Assembly (NCBI GenBank): GCA_949825065.1
Contig: OX463846.1
Span: forward strand, 10,063,366-10,127,365
Length of the DNA: 64,000 nucleotides
Direction: 5' to 3'
Source: Odontocerum albicorne
Taxonomy: Eukaryota > Arthropoda > Insecta > Trichoptera > Odontoceridae
In this document: positions 55,106-64,000 of the stretch, one piece after another
How the letters are laid out: each line of letters starts with the position of its first letter
Position numbering within the stretch: the first letter of the stretch is position 1
Notes under the pieces: generated by a model
What the model was told of the DNA's origin: nothing
The model's database searches: none
What the model saw: only the letters and a program-made list of their open reading frames with translations
Made by a program: the position numbers and the translations under genes

Positions 55106-55189
55106 CGATATAATTCTAATATTATTACCAGTATAACGATTTTTTTCTCACTAAATAAAACATATATAAACGTCTTTTTTTCTTCTTTC

Positions 55190-55385
55190 CAGTGTCATGT
55201 CAGGTCTCTCCAACGTTGAATAATACCTGAAAGTAGACATCTTTGTCCCCGGCAGCCCGGAAAAGATCCCGATGCCCCTTATACCAGTCCAATCATGTAT
55301 ACTGCGGAGCTAGGAGATTTGCCTCCTGCCAACACCTCTTTGACCCTCTATTTTGCCTTGGAGTATCAGGTGCAGTAATTTGAAT
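55190..55385 (-). pseudogene. RT family 2 tail, copy 1
   Basis: The minus strand reads LLHLILQGKIEGQRGVGRRQ then IS, a stop, LRSIHDWTGIRGIG. This is the (L)LxLIxxGKIxGxRxxGRRxxSWLxNLR tail of insect RT proteins. Homologous to 59370-59575 and 60035-60225. Confidence 0.85.
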
Positions 55386-55429
55386 GTATATTGCGTGAAT
55401 AAATTAAGCCATGGACATTTTTAGTTTCT

Positions 55430-55490
55430 TAAGGACGAATTTGTCACTATCATATATCGGAAAATCTATAAAGATTTTTTTGTTATTCAT
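55430..55490 (-). repeat. Dispersed repeat, copy 3 (partial)
   Basis: TGTCACTATCATATATCGGA, AAATCTATAAAGATTTTTTT corresponds to 45330-45368. Confidence 0.5.
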
Positions 55491-55699
55491 CTACCCTTGC
55501 TAAATTTTCTGTTTTTTTTTACTAAATATGTTTTTCTAAATATATACATATACGGAGTAGTTTTCAATCTAATGGTCTCAGCCACCATCTTCCAATCATT
55601 ACACCAATATTTTATATATGATTACGTAAATGTATTTTGTTATACTTTTAATCTGTCAATAATACGGTCGAGATGCAATTAGACTACCCTTAACAAGTG

Positions 55700-55800
55700 C
55701 CCTTCGAACCATGGTTTGCAAGTATGAATGGAGAGAAGTCATTAGAGTCTATCATACGAGTCATGAGCTACACAATAGGATGAATGGATGTCAATAATAG
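55700..55800 (+). pseudogene. Possible RT tail fragment
   Basis: EWREVIRVYHTSHELHNR resembles REVVRGYHGSHGAQS at 449-500 (minus strand), the extreme end of an endonuclease-RT protein. Too short for more. Confidence 0.4.
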
Positions 55801-55804
55801 TGAG

Positions 55805-56580
55805 TTTGAATCCGAAGTTGGAGCGCCCTTGAGAAGAGTTTGCTCTCTAAACGAAGATATTACCTACGTTGTCCTTTTATTATTATTATTTGGCAACCGT
55901 TTGGAACCTTCCTGAGAGTCATTCATTCAACCATAGTACTACATAGTACTTCATAGAACTACATAGTACTACATATCTTAGATCGTGTTGTTTTTTGTGT
56001 AATTTTGCTCATATGTTAACAAAACAATATTTTATTTTAGCTTTAAATTTAACTTGTTTTTTTTTTAAATAAAACTACTCGTACATTAATAATAGGAAAT
56101 GTCACTATGTATGCCTATATCTATGTCATAATATCGAGAACCAGTGGATTTTGATTCCGTTTTTACAATTTTAAATAAATGTTTTTCCTTGAAAAAGGTT
56201 TCGGTACGCCCATGTCAACGCAAGCTCAAGGGCCGCCTCTTAACGTCGCTGGGGTTCATTTTTGCTAAACATGCTTTTTCTATGGTCAGCTTTACGTGGT
56301 TCTATCTCAGGTTAGCTAAAAGAATGTCTTAATATAAGCTCTCTGCAGTCAAACAAAGAATAATATTTTTTTCTTTTGCTTTCGTAATGTGTCAATCATT
56401 ATTGAACCTTAGATCGAACTCAACCTTAGACCGACTTTCACTTATTCTGATATACACAGCTAGTTTGCAAAATAACTCTCTCCGATTTAGAAGACTTGTG
56501 GGAAAAAAACTATTTAAAAATATAATGTTTATTTATAAGAACTATTTTTGATGGTGGTATTCAGAAACATATATATTTGT
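55805..56580. other. No recognised feature
   Basis: A GC-richer patch at 56195-56310 has a 62-codon plus-strand frame (56144-56332) without a known motif. ACATAGTACT is locally repeated at about 55940-55975. Confidence 0.4.
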
Positions 56581-56584
56581 TAAT

Positions 56585-57110
56585 ATTGTAGATAGCATAG
56601 AAAAATTTCAGCGTCTTTCCAATCATGGATTAGCACTACATTCAAACAGAGATTGTCTATTGACCTTTCCAGTTCACCGCTACTCTTTTTTTACGTCTTC
56701 CTTGACTGTCCATGCAGTGAGACTCTAAAATCAGTTACAAACCAATATAACTCCGTCCTTGGCGTGCTTTAAGAAGCGACTGAAAAAAACTTTTAATTTC
56801 TAGTCAGTAAAATAACGTGTTTCATTCCTGATTTTTCTTTTCCTTTCCTCTCCACCACTTCTTCCTTTTCTTTTGATTGATGATATCTCACTTTATATGA
56901 AAAAGAATGTTCGGGCTATTGTCCGTCTTTGTGGGGTCCGTGGGCATATGTGTTTATAGATTTCGTGGGGATGGATAGTAATTTGAATGATTTATGCGAC
57001 CACGTAACTTACTTCATTTACTTTTGTCTGTTGGTTGGAAGAGATTGACGCCTAGCAATAAGCCCGCCACATTGTATTTGAAATAAAAGTGTTAAATAAA
57101 TAAATAAATA
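56585..57110 (+). pseudogene. LINE-A 3' end with complete terminus
   Basis: The plus strand reads IVDSIEKFQRLSNHG, then TSSLTVHAVRL, a stop, NQLQTNITPSLACFKKRLK. The 3' UTR of about 280 bp ends TGTTGGTTGGAAGAGATTGA, CGCCTAGCAATAAGCCCGCC, ACATTGTATTTGAAATAAAA, GTGTT and an AAATAAATAAATA tail. It is the best copy of the LINE-A terminus, which is shared with SINE1. It is truncated at its 5' side. Confidence 0.9.
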
Positions 57111-57295
57111 GCAATAGTTTTATAACCAATTAAAACGATTATCAAATATGAAATCAATACAAAAAAAATGTATCACATTTACTCATAATGTCAGCTTTGT
57201 TCTTGATGATTATTTACGATTGTTTTTTTTTAATTTTGCAACAATATTTTTTTTGCTTTTGTGAGACGAAAGATAATACAAGTAATTCGTTTAAA

Positions 57296-57405
57296 ATATT
57301 ATATGTATATCCGCATCGAAAATATTATGTGTATATCGGAATCGAAAATATTATATGTATATCCGCATCAAAAATATTATATGTACTCGTATATCCGCAT
57401 CGATG
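57296..57405. repeat. Short tandem repeat, about 30-bp unit, about 4 units
   Basis: ATTATATGTATATCCGCATC, GAAAAT is repeated with changes (TGTGTATATCGGAATC; an extra TACTCG in the last unit). Reading frames through it are Tyr/Ile-rich repeats and are not genes. Confidence 0.9.
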
Positions 57406-57949
57406 ATTGCCATTTAAAATTGAATTCATTCATTCGCGCACTGCAAATCCAATTTTTACATTATTGTAAATATCCATTTAGTAACATAAATCTTGTAGTT
57501 AAGTTGCAAAAGAGTTTCACTTTCAAGGATCCCACAAATTAGCAGTAGTATCAGGCCGAGTTGCTTTAGATGTAATCAAAATACCAACAACGGGTACATC
57601 TACTCACGTTTGCCGATTCGTCGCCCATGTGAACAGAACTAACGAGATCCTATGAAGGGAGAATCACTTTATACTGGGTTATACTCCTTAATAGTTGTAA
57701 GTAAGCTTATATCGTAATTCCCCATAATACTATCGTAAGCCCCATAATACTTCTGGACATCTAAACGCCCCTTAAAGTTTAAATTTGTTTCCCCTTACTT
57801 CTGTGAGAAATCGTTGCAATAATTTATATGGTTAATCAGGGTAGTTAATTAAAATTTCTAGACTGCTCCGATTGAAATATCTACGTCACATATAGATCAA
57901 TAACTAATTAAAAAGACTATGTTGTTTACTACAAAATGACACACGAGGG

Positions 57950-58035
57950 TGAGGAAACCGAGGATAAGAAGACTGGATCTTGTGATGGAAGACTAATGCA
58001 CCCTGGGAGTGACCAAGTGCAAAATGGATGCTGCT
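57950..58035 (+). pseudogene. RT tail fragment, GRPKLRWLDDV type
   Basis: The plus strand reads RKPRIRRLDLVMED, a stop, CTLGVTKCKMDAA, matching R(G)RPKxRWLDDVExDLxxLGVTxW of insect RT tails. A sister piece is at 59735-59975. Confidence 0.65.
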
Positions 58036-58039
58036 GATC

Positions 58040-59180
58040 TAGTTATGACAAACCCAGTAGACATCGAGTTGACTTGTATTTTGCATGTGCCGTTTTTGCT
58101 ATGCAGTATTGTTCAGACTTCATACTGAGACTTGGTAATGACTTTTCTAAGATATAAAAAAATGTTGTATACTTACGTGGTACGAAAAAAAATATGTCTA
58201 TATTAAAAAAAAATTAACGCATACAGTGGAAGTTTTTACGTTTTATAAACTTCAAATTGCAGATCCCAAGAATTGAATTGGACTATTGTCGAATTTTGGA
58301 TGTTAGGATAGACTTACAAGAAAAATTATTGCTCTCACAATATTATATAACATAAGGTTGAGTGCGAGTATTTCAACAGTCCGGTACTAACTCAGCTTGA
58401 CAGTTTACTGTAGACCCTCTCCCCCGGAAAAAAATATTTTATTCTACAATTATGTGCGAGTATTTGCAACAAATTATTATTTGTAAAACTACACGGATGG
58501 AGCAATTAATATGAACATTGTGTGGACTTTCATGTGACTTTAATTACTTGCAGTAATAAAAAGAAAAAGTTGTCCTTACAGAGATTTCTTGATTAAATTG
58601 AATCAGTTTACTTTGTTTTTTTTTGTTAGATGTGTCTTATACTGTTTATTTTAATTGTATAATTCTGCTTAAATGTCAATATTGAATTTGAGTGTAGTTA
58701 ATTGATCGTTGAAATAAACCGTAATAAAAAAATTACAAGCTAAAAAATAATTTATTAAAAAAAACATTTTGTAAGCTGACAATTAAGTCAATGGCTGTAT
58801 AACATCCTTGTGAGATGTGAAAGAAGTAGGTATCGTAAAAAAATATAACATAAAGCGTAATTTATATATTGTTTGTTGGCAATATCGGTGCAAACGGTGT
58901 ATGTAAACCCCACACAGGGAGTAACGTAGCTGGCAGCACTCGCTGGATAATCCTGCTTGACAAACGGTTAGTGTTGGCACAAGAGGTGGCATAAAATAAA
59001 ACTAACTAGCATTATGTGAAGTAAAAAGTGCAATGTTTATATTGCTGAGCAAATATATTAACGTATATTTTGTCGACTAACGCCTAGTGGTAGAACAACG
59101 CTACTCTTCTTAAGCAAACAAAGCAAACAAACGCGAGGATTCATACCCTCTATTTCATGGCACCCCTCTGATCTATAGTA
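58040..59180. other. No recognised feature
   Basis: AT-rich. A minus-strand frame at 58783-58992 (69 codons) has several Cys and Tyr residues but no motif that I know. Confidence 0.45.
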
Positions 59181-59184
59181 GGTG

Positions 59185-59320
59185 ATAAGAAACCTGCCTT
59201 TTAGCTCGGGGGTTTATGGTTCGATCCCCGTTAGAGAAAGGAATTTAAAAACTGTATTCATTTAAAGTATATTTGACACCTTCCTAGTTGGTTGGAACAT
59301 ATTTTAGTAAATGATAAATT
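59185..59320 (+). mobile_element. SINE1 copy, truncated body
   Basis: AAACCTGCCTTTTAGCTCGG, GGGTTTATGGTTCGATCCCC (intact B box) and later ACACCTTCCTAGTTGGTTGG, AAC. The body is shortened and the tail lost. Directly upstream (about 59070-59150) a second tRNA-like pattern, ACGCCTAGTGGTAGAACAAC, is less clear. Confidence 0.75.
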
Positions 59321-59369
59321 GAGACGACTGTGTACTCGACTTAATCAGTCAGTCACTTCTTCTTACTAA

Positions 59370-59575
59370 TGTCATGTTAGGTCCCCCCAACGTTGACTAT
59401 CACCTGAGAGTAGGCATCTTTGTCCCCGGCAGCTCGAAAGAGATCTCCAACGCTCCTTATACCAGTCAAATAACGTATATTGCGGAGCCAGGAGATTTGC
59501 CTCCTGCCAACACCTCTTCGACTCTCTATTTTGCCGTGGATGATCAGGTGCAGTAATTCAGTCAATCACTACTTG
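59370..59575 (-). pseudogene. RT family 2 tail, copy 2
   Basis: An open minus-strand frame reads TELLHLIIHGKIESRRGVGR, RQISWLRNIRYLTGIRSVGD, LFRAAGDKDAYSQVIVNVGG, T and a stop. It is intact over its 62 codons, the best copy of this tail. It is only the protein's C-terminus. Confidence 0.9.
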
Positions 59576-59734
59576 AGCACTTATAATGCAGGACGAAAGA
59601 GTTTTCAATACCTTTGAAATAAAGATTTTCCGTAGAACATATTACCCGATTTATGATAATGGTACGTGAAGATAGAGGTATAATTTAAAAAAGCTCTTTA
59701 CACTATATGGCAAAGCTAAGGTACCAAAAAGTAT

Positions 59735-59975
59735 AAATATTGCTAGACTGCGCTGGTTTAAGTGTTTATATCGCATGCCGAATATTGAACCTGTAAGTAA
59801 CGCTTTTTCAGCGATTCGATGGAGCAAAAAAAGTAGTGATTCCTAAGCTGAGATGGTGGAATGATGTGACAGAGAACTGATGCACACTGGGTATAACCAA
59901 TATGAGAAGAATGCTTCAAAGAGAGCTAGAAAATACGACAGGCAGCTTAGACTCACCCTGGGCTGTAGGGCTAAA
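59735..59975 (+). pseudogene. RT tail, RLRWxGHLYRM type
   Basis: The plus strand reads ARLRWFKCLYRMPNIEPVSN, AFSAIRWS, then PKLRWWNDVTEN, a stop, CTLGITNMRRMLQRELENTT, GSLDSPWAVG. This is the RLRWxGHxxRMPxxRxxKxxF...RPKxRWxDDVExDLxxLGxxNWRxxAxDRxxW tail. Two frames and one stop. Confidence 0.8.
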
Positions 59976-60034
59976 TATGATAATGATAACATTTATTTAA
60001 CTTTATTTTCCTCTCATATGAAAAAGCTGAATAT

Positions 60035-60225
60035 GGAATAATTTCTCATATGGCCGAAGAGGTGTTGGCAGGAGGCAAATCTCCTGGTTCCGCAATATAT
60101 GTGATTGGACTGGCATAAGGAGCGTTGGAGATCTTTTTCGGGCTGCCGGGGACAAAGATGTCTACTCTCAAGTGATATTCAACGTTGGGGGGACCTGACA
60201 TGACACTGAGAAGAAGAAGATGAAA
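60035..60225 (+). pseudogene. RT family 2 tail, copy 3
   Basis: The plus strand reads GRRGVGRRQISWFRNICDWT, GIRSVGDLFRAAGDKDVYSQ, VIFNVGGT and a stop near 60200. It is inverted relative to 59370-59575 and very similar, giving two arms facing each other across about 460 bp. Confidence 0.9.
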
Positions 60226-60229
60226 AGGA

Positions 60230-60640
60230 TAGTTTCAGGGAATCGAAAACTACTATATTTATCGATAAATACAAATGTTTTATTATAACTTTCTTTGGTT
60301 TTAATACGGTTTGTAGATTCATGTCATGCATTTTTGTAGGGTCTTTATTTGACATTTATTGTTTGTGAGTCATATTATGCAATTTAAGCAGACTTATTTT
60401 AGAGCATTGCTTCTCAACCTTTTAGGCCTTGAACATTTAATACTTATTGATGCGTATGCACATGGATGCACAAATTTTGTACTTGTACAAATACAATTAG
60501 CCCATAAAGTAAGGATATTTACTGTGTTACATCACTTACAGCACAACAATCACATTGATTAATTATTTTTTCATACAAAAAAAGCATTCCCAATCCATAG
60601 AACCAATAAGTAACCTGAATGAGTGGACTTGTTCTTGCTA
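60230..60640. other. No recognised feature
   Basis: A 67-codon plus-strand frame at 60359-60562 is open but unrecognised. Nothing else supported. Confidence 0.4.
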
Positions 60641-60880
60641 AATAATTAGTTGTAAGAGTTGTTATCTAGTTATAAGTAGTATATAGGTGTTAATTATTTC
60701 GAAGAAATCATATAATAAGATTATAAAAAATTAAAATAAAATGATATATAGGAAAATAAGATTAAGGAAGTTCATAAATTATAATATATAATTAAGATTA
60801 GTAAAGTAATAAATTTGTATATAGCCTTGACAAATATTTGTACCAAGTATTACTTTGTTTAGTAAAAAAAGCTTATTAAT
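60640..60880 (+). repeat. Unclassified dispersed repeat, copy 2
   Basis: Matches 43965-44215 in order: TTAGTTGTAAGAGTTGTTAT, ATAGGTGTTAATTATTTCGA, AGAAATCATAT, then GTATATAGCCTTGACAAATA and AAAAAAAGCTTATT. Confidence 0.65.
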
Positions 60881-60884
60881 TTTT

Positions 60885-61900
60885 ATTCCTTAATTTGATT
60901 ATGATAACATAACTTATGCTGCCTACTACATACTATCACTAGCTATACAAATATAATGTAATAGTATAAATATAAGAGGTAAGTATTGAAGTAATAAACT
61001 AAAAACAATGACTAGGAGTAAAATATTAAAAAAAAATTACTTTTTTCAGAAAATGTGCTATTATCAACTAGTGTATCTAAATTATTTTTGTTTTCGCAAC
61101 CTCCTGAGAGACGTAACCTACAGGCTGAGAAACGATGTTCTAGAACATATTTTTTGTAAGTCTATTGCCTCAATTAACGTGGTTTAGATTTCTAGTAACT
61201 TTCTTAGAACGTCAGTTTATAGTATAGAAGTAAGCAATACAAGTTGAGAGATATAATTTGATAACGTCATTGAATGAGTTTTAGGTTTTTTAATAGATCT
61301 AGAAATATAAATGTTATCCTATTCTTGTGCAAATGCTTCTTTTTTTTTGCTTAACTGTGAAAGTTTATTGTCAACTTGTGTAATAAACGTTATCTCATTC
61401 TTGAAGATATAAGCATATTAATCAACAAGACCAGTTCACCTAAAGTGAAAAACTTTCGTCGGACCGTAAAACCCATTTGTCACCGATAGCCTGACGCACG
61501 CTCGGACATTCTTTGGCCAATAAAATATTTTATGTGCTGGCGTCACGAAAGGTTAGGAAAAAGCCGGGTAGAAATAGAAACATCGAAGGGAATAAATGTA
61601 TCTACTTAACCAAATAACATATTCACTTTATATACCAATTGTCTCTTCAGCCCTTCTTGCTTCCAGTCTACTTGTTCCTGAATGTCGTGTAAATAATTCA
61701 TTAAGAGCTAAAATATACCCAATCTAGGTATTACATCAAGATCGGGGTACTTCATTTGCTTAAAAGAGAGACGAAATAAATATATTTATAACCTTTGACA
61801 TGTTCGAAGATTTTCAAGGCTGTTTTTTTTTACTAATTAAAAATATTTTTCGAAGTTGTTGCTACGTTGAGTCTACTTAAATAAGGGTCGACGTTTCAAA
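60885..61900. other. No recognised feature
   Basis: AT-rich except for a GC-richer patch at 61460-61575. Nothing coding supported. Confidence 0.45.
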
Positions 61901-61904
61901 GGGG

Positions 61905-62084
61905 CTGTAAGTTTTTTTTTCTTTCTTTCGATGGTCTTACAGCCCATATCGAGCTTTGGCCTCCGTCAATCTTCGCGTCCAACTCCTCCTGTCTTCCGCC
62001 TCAGCCCTCCAATCCTGCGCCTGTAGCAGCCGGGTTGCGTCCCTCTAAACTTCGTCCTCCCATCGCAGAGTGTATTTACATTAC
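61905..62084 (-). pseudogene. RT C-terminal tail interrupted by a hairpin
   Basis: The minus strand reads RWEDEV, a stop, RDATRLLQAQDWRAEAEDRR then SWTRRLTEAKARYGL and a stop. This is the usual close of an insect RT (RWxDEV..xATxxxxxxDWRxxAEDRxxWRxxxxEAKARxGL) and is nearly intact. Immediately upstream of RWEDEV the family sequence is replaced by the perfect hairpin at 62068-62111. The stretch is GC-rich, so it is younger or less decayed than its neighbours. Confidence 0.88.
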
Positions 62085-62111
62085 TCTCACGACTGTAATG
62101 TAAATACACTC
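62068..62111. repeat. Perfect hairpin, 17-bp arms, 10-base loop
   Basis: GAGTGTATTTACATTAC (62068-62084) and GTAATGTAAATACACTC (62095-62111) are exact inverted copies around TCTCACGACT. It lies at the break point of an RT tail. Confidence 0.95.
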
Positions 62112-62739
62112 GTGACCACCAGCGCACAACGCGAAGAGCACATCGCTCGCGCGTCCTACCCGGCTTTTTTTCAATTCACCTTCTTGTTTTGTTGTCTATG
62201 TTTACAAACGTCGGATATTATTTAAGCCAAGTCGACACAAAAATAACTCTGAAAACATTTAAAACTAGTCCTTGGTTTTTCAGAAAATTAAGCCGATTCC
62301 GAGTGACCAAATGTTATACTTTCGGCTTTTGCGTTTTTTTTCTTCATTGGACATACGCTTCATATTGGATTACATACCACGTGTGTTTTACTACAAATGA
62401 CGATTCAAAAGCATCGCACTTCTTGTCTTCAAGTCTCGTTGATGATCAACTTTTTCGTCAGTGAGAATATGACATACACCGAGACCAACCTTAACGTTGG
62501 ACATTGATGGAATTAAAAGTGTAGTTTATTTATTTTTGGTAGTTAAATATGATTTGAATTTATGTAAAATTTTTAGTATACGAGAGACTGTCACATGTTT
62601 AGAGACTGGCAATGCTAAAATAAGGTGAAGAAATAACTCTTAAAACGCCATTAAACTCGAAATGCCATTTTTTATTCACGAAACATTTCAACATTTTTTA
62701 TTCACGAAACATTTTCAATTTGTCTACATTTTTTCTTTA

Positions 62740-63180
62740 GAAACTATCAATAATATCCTTTTAGTTCAGCCAACTGGTCTTACACCTTCTGAATATGTTA
62801 AGAAAATTCACTTTGGCAATCTTCCAACTTTCGTGTTTTTCAATAATATGCCTTAACCAATTTGTCTAAATCTATGGTTATTCAACATGTGACATATTAT
62901 ATTTAAAATAAATATGTTTTTTAATGAAATGAGAGTTAAAATTGCACACGACCCTTACCTTCTTAACTGATTTACATATTTATTTCCATTTAAACCTCTC
63001 AATCGTATTCCTTTAGTTCCACCCTTTGCTCTTTCCCCCTCTGAATGTTCTGAAAAATTATCTTTAGAAATCTCCTAATATATAGTATATATTTTTCAGA
63101 AGTACATATGTTCAAATCTGTGGTTATTCAACATGTAATATGTTTAAAATAAATTAATTTTTTCAATGATATGATAAATT
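62740..63180. repeat. Diverged tandem duplication, about 250-bp unit
   Basis: Unit 1 (about 62755-62945) and unit 2 (about 63005-63180) share CCTTT(T)AGTTC, CCTTCTGAAT/CCCTCTGAAT, AAATCT(A/G)TGGTTATTCAA, CATGT and TTTAAAATAAAT. A short direct repeat, TTTTTATTCACGAAACATTT, precedes at 62669 and 62695. No coding identity was recognised. Confidence 0.7.
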
Positions 63181-63248
63181 TCACAAAAAAATATTGATTC
63201 CCGTACAGGATATGATACTATCTATGTTAGATAGATATTTTAGATTAA

Positions 63249-63353
63249 CGCATTGGCTATGCGAGTACAATGAATGCATTGGTTATGCGAGTACGATGAA
63301 CGCATTGGTTATGCGAGTACGATGAACGCATTGGTTATGCGAGTACGATGAAC
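63249..63353. repeat. 26-bp minisatellite, four units
   Basis: The unit is GCATTGGTTATGCGAGTACG, ATGAAC. The last two to three units are identical and the first has two or three changes. It includes GAGTAC, part of a motif that recurs in the window. Confidence 0.95.
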
Positions 63354-63644
63354 TTGTGCACGGGAGATATTTTTTTTGGGATCGTTAAGCGAGCCTTAAC
63401 GTTTAGTTTACTTGTATATATGTAGATGTGCAACTCGTTTTCAATCGTCTATGGTATCAAATGTTGGTATTATAATCGGGTACGGAAAGATTTGAAGAAT
63501 TACTTACGAGTATATGAGCTATTAAGCAGACTGGAATACTTTTTTGGGTATCATTTAAAATATTTTAAATATAAATAAATATAGGTTTTTTGATGCCAAC
63601 ATAGTATGTACAACATATAAATACATTCCAAAATCTCACGAACA

Positions 63645-63705
63645 CGTATCATCATCATCATCACTGTCAACCAGAGTTGATCCACTACTGGATGAAGGTC
63701 TCGTA
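63645..63705 (-). mobile_element. Terminal fragment of an insect non-LTR element with (ATC)n tail
   Basis: ATCATCATCATCACTGTCAA, CCAGAGTTGATCCACTACTG, GATGAAGGTCTC resembles the common insect repeat end ATCATCATC...CCACTGCTGGACATAGGCCTC. Read on the minus strand it would be an element's 3' end finishing in a GAT repeat. Confidence 0.55.
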
Positions 63706-63784
63706 CACGTATATACTATACGTACACGTATATCTCAAAATAAATAGCAGAAAATACATTTAATAGAGAAGCTATTAAAAGATC

Positions 63785-64000
63785 TGGACTCATCTCATAT
63801 TTCTCCGGACGAGATACACCCCACCGATATCGGGCGAGCCAGGCCGTAGGGACATTAGATGTTTTTCAGCCCACACTCTTGTACACGTAGATTAAGAAAA
63901 CAACAGAAAATTGATAGATGGCAGAAAAAAAATTAAAAGTAAACTCACAAATATATCACCTCAGATTAACTGAAATAAATAAATACAGGTTCTTTATATC
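63785..64000 (-). repeat. 310-320-bp repeat, reverse copy cut by the window end
   Basis: Reverse complement of 15448-15600 type sequence: GAGATACACCCCACC, CGGGCGAGCC, GGGACATTAGATG, TTTTTCAGCCCACACTCTTG, then AAGTAAACTCACAAATATAT, CACCTCAG and AAATAAATACAGGTTCTT. It extends the unit's outer end past that visible at 15.1 kb. Confidence 0.88.

Noticed and set aside
58783..58992. 69-codon Cys-containing minus-strand frame as a small secreted peptide
   Set aside because: No signal peptide pattern, no conserved partner in the window and no splice signals that I could defend.

Overview
Eukaryotic nuclear DNA, most likely from an arthropod and probably an insect. The window is AT-rich and has no operon structure, ribosome binding sites or long host reading frame. 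It holds two 200-base N gaps (1425-1624 and 53126-53325), as in a draft scaffold. Almost everything recognisable is a decayed mobile element of a type common in insects: mariner/Tc1-like transposases, non-LTR reverse transcriptase (RT) tails, a Helitron helicase remnant, tRNA-derived SINEs, TIR-bearing short elements and several minisatellites. I could not determine the species.

Layout. 0-2.7 kb: a 300-bp tandem duplication of an RT tail, a gap, a diverged repeat and a tRNA-derived SINE (called SINE2 here). 3.0-3.3 kb: a pure (TA)n tract of 282 bases. 4.95-6.24 kb: a complete but dead 1.29-kb mariner-like element. 8.2-11.7 kb: SINE2 copies, a fold-back element, a 27-unit minisatellite that looks derived from RT coding sequence, and RT fragments on both sides in opposite orientations. 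13.4-14.1 kb: SINE1 next to a Helitron helicase remnant. 15.1-17.3 kb: a tandem 310-320-bp repeat, a 29-bp minisatellite apparently grown from its end, and a 50-bp minisatellite. 19.5 kb: the best fold-back copy. 23.1-24.1 kb: a second mariner with an in-frame 63-bp expansion. 25-38 kb: a dense mixture of SINE1, LINE-A and LINE-B 3' ends. 39.57-39.69 kb: the only GC- and CpG-rich island not explained by a repeat, a candidate host exon ending in a good splice donor. 40-48 kb: RT remnants, a 560-bp mariner deletion derivative and an RT insertion flanked by 18-bp direct repeats. 51.1-51.9 kb: a pogo/Tigger-like TIR element. 52-64 kb: more SINE1, LINE-A and RT tails plus short tandem arrays.

How the parts relate. 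No genes act together in a pathway here. The relations are between parasites: SINE1 (tRNA head plus body) shares its 3' end with LINE-A, the usual sign that a SINE borrows a LINE's retrotransposition machinery. LINE-A is represented only by 3' truncated pieces, which fits target-primed reverse transcription. Family labels (SINE1, SINE2, SINE3, LINE-A, LINE-B, RT family 1 and so on) are mine, built by comparing copies inside this window, and are not database names. All homology calls come from reading the translations by eye.
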